Assembly: GCA_029782215.1 (NCBI GenBank)
Contig: JAKOVD010000189.1
Location: forward strand, 1-32,027
DNA from: Chloroflexota bacterium
GTDB taxonomy: Bacteria > Chloroflexota > Anaerolineae > J102
DNA length: 32,027 nt
Direction: 5' to 3'
In this document: in pieces, positions 25,233-32,027 of the stretch
How positions within the stretch are numbered: the stretch's first letter is position 1
How the letters are laid out: each line of letters starts with the position of its first letter
Program-made: the position numbers and the translations under genes
The notes under the pieces: model-generated
What the model saw: only the letters and a program-made list of their open reading frames with translations
Databases searched by the model: none
What the model was told of the DNA's origin: nothing

Positions 25233-25508
25233 ATGCAGCAGTCTGAAACAGGCGTGCGTGAGCTCAAGAGCCGGCTGAGCGCCTTTCTGCGCCGGGTTGA
25301 GGCCGGGAACACGATCGTCATCACCGATCACGGCCGGCCCATCGCCAGGATCGTCCCCATCGCTCCCACCGTCGAAGAGCGGATGCAGGCGCTGGTGGAG
25401 AGCGGTCTCATGGCCTGGACGGGCGGCAAGCTGGGTCCCATGAAGCCGGTCGCGATCTCGCAGGGGGATCGGACCGTCGCCGACCTCCTGCTGGAGGATC
25501 GGGAGTGA
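25233..25508 (+). CDS. Phd/YefM-type antitoxin (VapB partner)
   Basis: A 91-residue antitoxin. The start is ATG 25233 with AAGGAGAG; an earlier in-frame ATG at 25206 lies in the -10 box and cannot be used from this promoter. The N-terminal half has the family pattern TGVRELKSRLSAFLRRVEAGNTIVITDHGRPIARIVPI (as blocks GVRELKSRLSAFL, then GRPIARIVP), typical of Phd/YefM DNA-binding antitoxins. The C-terminus (about 50-91) should wrap the toxin. It overlaps the toxin gene by 4 bp (GTGA). Confidence 0.92.
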   Translation: MQQSETGVRELKSRLSAFLRRVEAGNTIVITDHGRPIARIVPIAPTVEERMQALVESGLMAWTGGKLGPMKPVAISQGDRTVADLLLEDRE

Positions 25509-25933
25509 TTCTGTATCTGGACACCAGCGCCCTGCTCAAGCGCTATGTCGCCGAACAGGGATCGGTGGAAGTCGCCGCCCTCATCGCACAAGCGACAGTC
25601 GTCGGGACTTGCATGATCGCACGCGCCGAGATGTCGGCGGCGCTGGCCAAAGCCGTGCGGATGGGAACCTTGATATCCAATGACGCTGACATGGCGCTGC
25701 AGGTGTTCCGGAACGACTGGCCCCACCTAGCCCGTATTCAGGTCACAGAAACCGTAGTGAGCCGCGCCGATGGCTTGGCCTGGGGACTCGGGCTGCGTGG
25801 CAATGATGCCGTTCACCTGGCGTCAGCTCTTTGGTGGCGGGACGTCTTGGGCGAGGACATCGTGTTCGAGGCCTTTGACCTGAAGCTGCGGCAGGCGGCC
25901 GTAGTGAGCGGGCTAGGGATGGCGCCAATGTAA
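25505..25933 (+). CDS. PIN-domain toxin, VapC family
   Basis: A 142-residue PIN-domain ribonuclease. The acidic metal site is complete: Asp6 (YLDTSALLKRY), Glu42 (ARAEMSAAL), Asp101 (GNDAVHLASAL) and Asp125 (FEAFDLKL). VapC toxins cleave tRNA or rRNA when freed of antitoxin. The start is GTG 25505, overlapping the antitoxin stop, so the two are made together from the consensus promoter upstream. The 3' end is followed by a long hairpin at 25943. Confidence 0.93.
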   Translation: MILYLDTSALLKRYVAEQGSVEVAALIAQATVVGTCMIARAEMSAALAKAVRMGTLISNDADMALQVFRNDWPHLARIQVTETVVSRADGLAWGLGLRGNDAVHLASALWWRDVLGEDIVFEAFDLKLRQAAVVSGLGMAPM

Positions 25934-25942
25934 GAAGCAATC

Positions 25943-26007
25943 AGAAGTCCGGCTTCTGCGAGAAGCCGGACTTCTGGGAAGAAGCGAAAGAAAGAAGTCC
26001 GACTTGT
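25943..26007. repeat. Palindromic AGAAGTCCGGCTTCT repeats
   Basis: A perfect 15-bp inverted repeat (25943-25957, 25961-25975) with loop GCG is followed by a third, partial copy AGAAGTCCGACTT (25993-26005). The first hairpin may terminate the toxin-antitoxin transcript, but there is no U run. The third copy touches the left end of the IS630-derived element. Confidence 0.75.
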
Positions 26008-26431
26008 TGATGATCATTTACGATTTATCCGAGCAAGAAAGTCCGGGCAACATTGGGGCTGAGGTAGCGACAATGCCCAAGCCTTTGGAATTAGCGTTGA
26101 GCGTGAATGCGTGTAAGGAACTCGAGCACGTGCGGGATCACGATGCGGACACCTACATGCGGGAGAAGGCGGCAGCGTTATTGAAGATTGCTGGGGGCCA
26201 GTCCGGGAGGGATGTCGCTCTGCATGGGTTGCTCAAGCCGTCCTGGTGCAATCCCATCGAGAAGCTATGGCGTTGGCCGCATCAGAACATCCTGCACCTG
26301 CACCGCCAGAGCGGCGACTGGCCAGGACTCAAACAAAGGGTAGCGGGGACCCTCGACCAGTTCAGCACCGGCTCGCCAGAGCTTCTCCGCTATACCGGTC
26401 TCTTGCTCGACTAAACTGTAAATGTTCATCA
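26008..26431 (+). mobile_element. IS630-family deletion derivative, 424 bp
   Basis: Terminal inverted repeats of 26 bp match at 21 positions (26008-26033 and 26406-26431, starting TGATGA(T/A)CATTTAC). Between them lies only a shrunken transposase frame containing the N-terminal helix-turn-helix and the C-terminal end, with the catalytic middle missing. It cannot move by itself but could be mobilised by a full-length relative. Confidence 0.75.
26073..26414 (+). pseudogene. IS630 transposase with internal deletion
   Basis: The 113-residue frame from ATG 26073 joins two recognisable ends of an IS630 transposase. Residues 1-56 (MPKPLELALSVNACKELEHV, then YMREKAAALLKIAGGQSGRD) are the N-terminal helix-turn-helix region. 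From CNPIEKLWRW onwards it is the C-terminal end with the conserved N-x-IE-LW-W-hQ block of the DDE domain. The fusion point is around LLKPSWCNPIE. The DDE catalytic core of some 200 residues is absent, yet the frame is kept, so the deletion was in frame. The product may still bind the inverted repeats. Confidence 0.8.
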
Positions 26432-26438
26432 GTCGTTT

Positions 26439-26594
26439 CTACGTGCGGTTTGCAAGCACCTTGCGGACCACCTCCGCCAGCTCCCGCAAACGGAAGGGCT
26501 TGCTCAGATATTCATCCGCCCCGGCCGCCAGGCACTGCTCGCGATCGCCCGGCATCGCCAGGGCGGTCACCGCGACCACGGGCAGGTGCGCCAG
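26439..26594 (-). pseudogene. Orphan 3' end of a response-regulator receiver domain
   Basis: Read on the minus strand, about 51 codons before the stop at 26439 encode the second half of a REC domain: LAHLPVVAVTALAMPGDREQ, then CLAAGADEYLSKPFRLRELA, then EVVRKVLANRT. The conserved T (VTA) and K (SKPF) switch residues are present, but the phosphoacceptor Asp half is missing. Upstream of 26594 the frame continues without likeness. It is probably the tail of a hybrid histidine kinase or response regulator whose 5' part has been lost. It begins 8 bp from the end of the IS630 remnant. Confidence 0.78.
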
Positions 26595-26666
26595 GAAGCC
26601 ACGCCTTTGCCACGAACACAGGCATTCCCGAAGGGGCCTCCCGGAGGTCTGGATCGACAGGCTTCT

Positions 26667-30311
<3,645 letters not shown>

Positions 30312-30541
30312 CGTGCAATCCTCCCGCGTCGCAGGCAGCAGCGCCTTGACGCAACGAGCGGCAGTCAGCCGCGTGTGGGATTCGCCCGCGCGCCCGTGTG
30401 TACGATGTCGTCCCGGCGTTGGGGCGCGGGCGACGCCAAGACTATTTGATCACACTATAGCACGATTTCGAGTGCGTGCGCGTGCGAAATTCGCGGGCGA
30501 ATCTCGCGGGCGAATCTCGCGTGCGGGATTCGCCCGCAAGA
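30312..30541. other. Intergenic region with GATTCGCCCGC repeats
   Basis: It contains a 13-bp tandem TCGCGGGCGAATC (30491-30503, 30504-30516), the inverted copy GATTCGCCCGC (30527-30537) able to form an 11-bp stem with either, and a further copy at 30379-30389. The stem lies just after the flavodoxin stop (30542) and may end that transcript. A TATAGT-like -10 (30453-30458, minus strand) might drive the surface protein gene, but no -35 fits well. Confidence 0.5.
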
Positions 30542-31054
30542 TTACAGAAGCGGCCGCAGGCTCTCCGCCCAGGCGCGGATGACCTCCCAGTCGCGGTGGT
30601 CCCCCTCCTTCCAGACCCCAAAGAGGACGCTGAGTCTGAACGCCAACCGGTCGCGCCGCGAGGGCACCTTGCCGATGTCGAGCGCCCCTGCGAACAGTCC
30701 CTCGCTGACCGGCCGCACCTGCGCCCGCACCGGCTGCAGCCACCGCGCCACCTCCGCCCGGTAGTCGCCCCTGGTCATGGCCAGGGTCATGCAGACCAGG
30801 AAGGCGGCAAAGGGCCTGGCTGCCAGCGCCGCCCGGTGCGTCTGCAGGAACTGCATGGCCTCCGGCAGCCACTGCTTGTCCTGGATGGCGCTGCCGGCCA
30901 CCACGGCCCGGTAGGGGGCCAGGTCAGTCACCGCGCTCATGGGACGCACGTCCACCTGCACACCGCCGGCGGCCAGGGTCTGGCCGATGGCCTCGGCCAC
31001 CCCGGCCGTGCTGCCGGTCCGCGTGGCGTAGGTAACGAGAATCTTGTCCGGCAT
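30542..31054 (-). CDS. Flavodoxin-domain protein, HemG-like
   Basis: A 170-residue cytoplasmic or membrane-associated FMN protein. The flavodoxin phosphate loop is at the N-terminus (VTYATRTGSTAGVAEAIG, residues 7-24), followed by YRAVVAGSAIQDKQWLPEAM, the second FMN loop. The C-terminus WKEGDHRDWEVIRAWAESL resembles menaquinone-dependent protoporphyrinogen oxidase HemG. HemG itself makes protoporphyrin IX for haem, which would suit the nearby cytochrome bd, but many homologues are general flavodoxin-like proteins. ATG 31054 is chosen over GTG 31057 because AAGGAG then sits at 6 bases. It is a single-gene unit. Confidence 0.85.
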   Translation of the reverse strand: MPDKILVTYATRTGSTAGVAEAIGQTLAAGGVQVDVRPMSAVTDLAPYRAVVAGSAIQDKQWLPEAMQFLQTHRAALAARPFAAFLVCMTLAMTRGDYRAEVARWLQPVRAQVRPVSEGLFAGALDIGKVPSRRDRLAFRLSVLFGVWKEGDHRDWEVIRAWAESLRPLL

Positions 31055-31540
31055 CACGGGCTCCTTATGTCAACGCTCTTACATAGGCGGCGGCCGTCAC
31101 GCTGGCGCCGCGGGCGCTGGCGATACGTGCTCTTTGGAGTCTAGCCTGGTCGCGACCCTTCCGCCATGACGAACGTCATACCGGGCACGCGGCCCCGCCC
31201 GGTGAACTCCTTGCCCACCGGCGTTGGCAGGCGCCGGCCGCTCGCCCCGGCCGGCGCCCCAACGTCAATAACAGACGCGACGACGATTGCTCGCCCCAAC
31301 CGGCATCACGTCTGTTGAGAGTAAAGCCGGTCGCACTGGACCAGGCGCCGCACGGTTCTGTGAAACGTGACAGGTGGGTCTCTGCGTTCGACATCATCTC
31401 TCGATCATACAAATACCGCTGAGGTCATTTTTCGCACATCCGCGCGCACGAATTTTGAACTTTTTTCGCAAAGGCCGGATCGTAGTAACGACTTCAGTCG
31501 TTTCTCCGTGCCGCCACCCTATGATATGGATTCACACAGT
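31055..31540. other. Long non-coding region with palindromes
   Basis: Nearly 500 bp without a supported gene. It holds GGTCGCGACC (31148-31157), ATGACG-AA-CGTCAT (31166-31179), an inverted pair AACAGACG/CGTCTGTT (31270-31277, 31309-31316) and a hairpin AACGACT-TC-AGTCGTT (31487-31502). The stretch 31380-31500 is clearly more AT-rich than the surroundings. Open frames here look random. Confidence 0.5.
31166..31179. promoter_or_regulatory. Operator-like palindrome upstream of the flavodoxin gene
   Basis: ATGACG-AA-CGTCAT is a perfect 6-bp inverted repeat about 110 bp upstream of the flavodoxin start, near a second palindrome GGTCGCGACC. The size suits a dimeric regulator; the regulator is unknown. 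Confidence 0.35.
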
Positions 31541-31803
31541 GTCCGTGGGATGCGCGTTGCCGGATGGCTGCCGCCGAATGCATTCGGCGTCTGAGATGGC
31601 TAACCTGCTGAACCGGGTTGCGTCCGCGTTTGAACTTGCTTATGAGGATTTACAAATTGTCCGAGGTATGTGAGTTGGCGGATGGCTGCCGCCGAATGAA
31701 TTCGGCGTCTGCTATCGGAAACCCGCTGAAGCGGGTTGAGGCCGAGTTTGAACCTGCATCAGCAGGTTTTGTCGGTATCAGGCCGGGAATTCATTCCTGG
31801 CCT
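31541..31803. repeat. Tandem 118-bp repeat made of small hairpins
   Basis: Two diverged copies start at 31541 and 31659. Copy 1 has the perfect palindrome GCCGAATGCATTCGGC (31573-31588). Copy 2 has GCCGAAT-GA-ATTCGGC (31691-31706), AACCCGCT-GA-AGCGGGTT (31720-31737) and AACCTGC-ATCA-GCAGGTT (31751-31768). A further stem AGGCCGGGAAT-TC-ATTCCTGGCCT (31780-31803) follows. In copy 1 the second and third hairpins are decayed. Several loops are GA or TC. It looks like an interspersed palindromic repeat rather than a gene. Confidence 0.8.
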
Positions 31804-31937
31804 GGCCCTCAAGAGGCCCGTTGTGCCCCAGGGCTTCTCAAAAGTCGCGACAGGGGGAGCAGCAGCCTAGAAAAAGACTCCTTCGGCTGATAGACTGGTG
31901 TCGTCCAAAACATCACGTCACAGCAGGAGGAGTCAGG

Positions 31938-32027
31938 ATGGAGTGTATCACAGACGAGGAAGGGGGCGTCGTTGGCGAGTTGGGTGAAGAAAGCAACGTG
32001 CGCAGCTTGTACGGGCACATGCAGCGG
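31938..32027 (+). CDS. 5' end of an ORF, possibly a transposase
   Basis: ATG 31938 follows a strong AGGAGGAG site and opens a frame of at least 30 codons to the window edge (MECITDEEGG, then NVRSLYGHMQR). The spacing and the ...LY-HMQR segment recall the N-terminus of ISAs1-type transposases, where an x-DPR-x-RG motif would follow, but the fragment is too short to be sure. The neighbourhood of repeats fits a mobile element end. Confidence 0.4.
   Translation, partial: MECITDEEGGVVGELGEESNVRSLYGHMQR

Noticed and set aside
31618..31890. 90-codon frame in the terminal repeat region
   Set aside because: It is made from the hairpin repeat, and the like peptide in the other copy is in a different frame, so it is not a conserved protein.

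Overview
The window reads as high-GC, densely coded bacterial chromosome, most likely from the Chloroflexota (Anaerolineae or Caldilineae side). That placement is an inference. It rests on the surface protein with a CSLREA motif, TP-rich stalk and short C-terminal LP tail, on GTG/TTG starts, on many Gfo/Idh/MocA and sugar ABC genes, and on clusters of simple palindromic intergenic repeats. No rRNA, tRNA, CRISPR array or intact prophage was seen.

Region 1 (2-6581, plus strand) is a carbohydrate uptake and oxidation cluster: the 3' end of a solute-binding protein, a terminator-like hairpin, two MalF/MalG-type permeases, two Gfo/Idh/MocA oxidoreductases, a medium-chain dehydrogenase lacking the catalytic zinc ligands, and a ThuA-like/PF07090-type glutamine-amidotransferase-fold protein. 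It contains no ATPase, kinase or glycosidase. The set recalls trehalose-type thuEFG-thuAB clusters, in which an imported sugar is oxidised to a keto-sugar.

Region 2 (6601-12782) holds a two-TM coiled-coil protein (-), a DoxX protein (+), a radical-SAM anSME-like maturase with a SEC-C tail (-), and a 903-residue fusion of a four-TM holin-like domain, an alkaline-phosphatase-superfamily domain and a five-TM tail (-).

Region 3 (12783-20876, minus strand) is glgX followed by cydA-cydB-cydD-cydC, i.e. cytochrome bd oxidase and its CydDC exporter. A strong promoter for cydA lies inside the 3' end of glgX.

Region 4 (21025-25933) has a small duplicated holin-like membrane protein, a voltage-gated-type potassium channel, a divergent lipoprotein lipase with an apparently leaderless promoter, a second alpha/beta hydrolase, and a VapBC-type toxin-antitoxin pair with a consensus promoter and overlapping palindrome.

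Region 5 (25943-32027) is accessory and decaying: palindromic repeats, a 424-bp IS630-derived deletion element, the orphan 3' end of a response regulator, a 1214-residue beta-helix surface protein, a HemG-like flavodoxin, a tandem array of small hairpins and the start of an ORF (possibly a transposase) running off the end.

No single gene set is a demonstrably new system. The best candidates for novelty are the keto-sugar cluster, the holin-phosphatase fusion next to a maturase with no visible target, and the hairpin repeat families that reach into gene ends.
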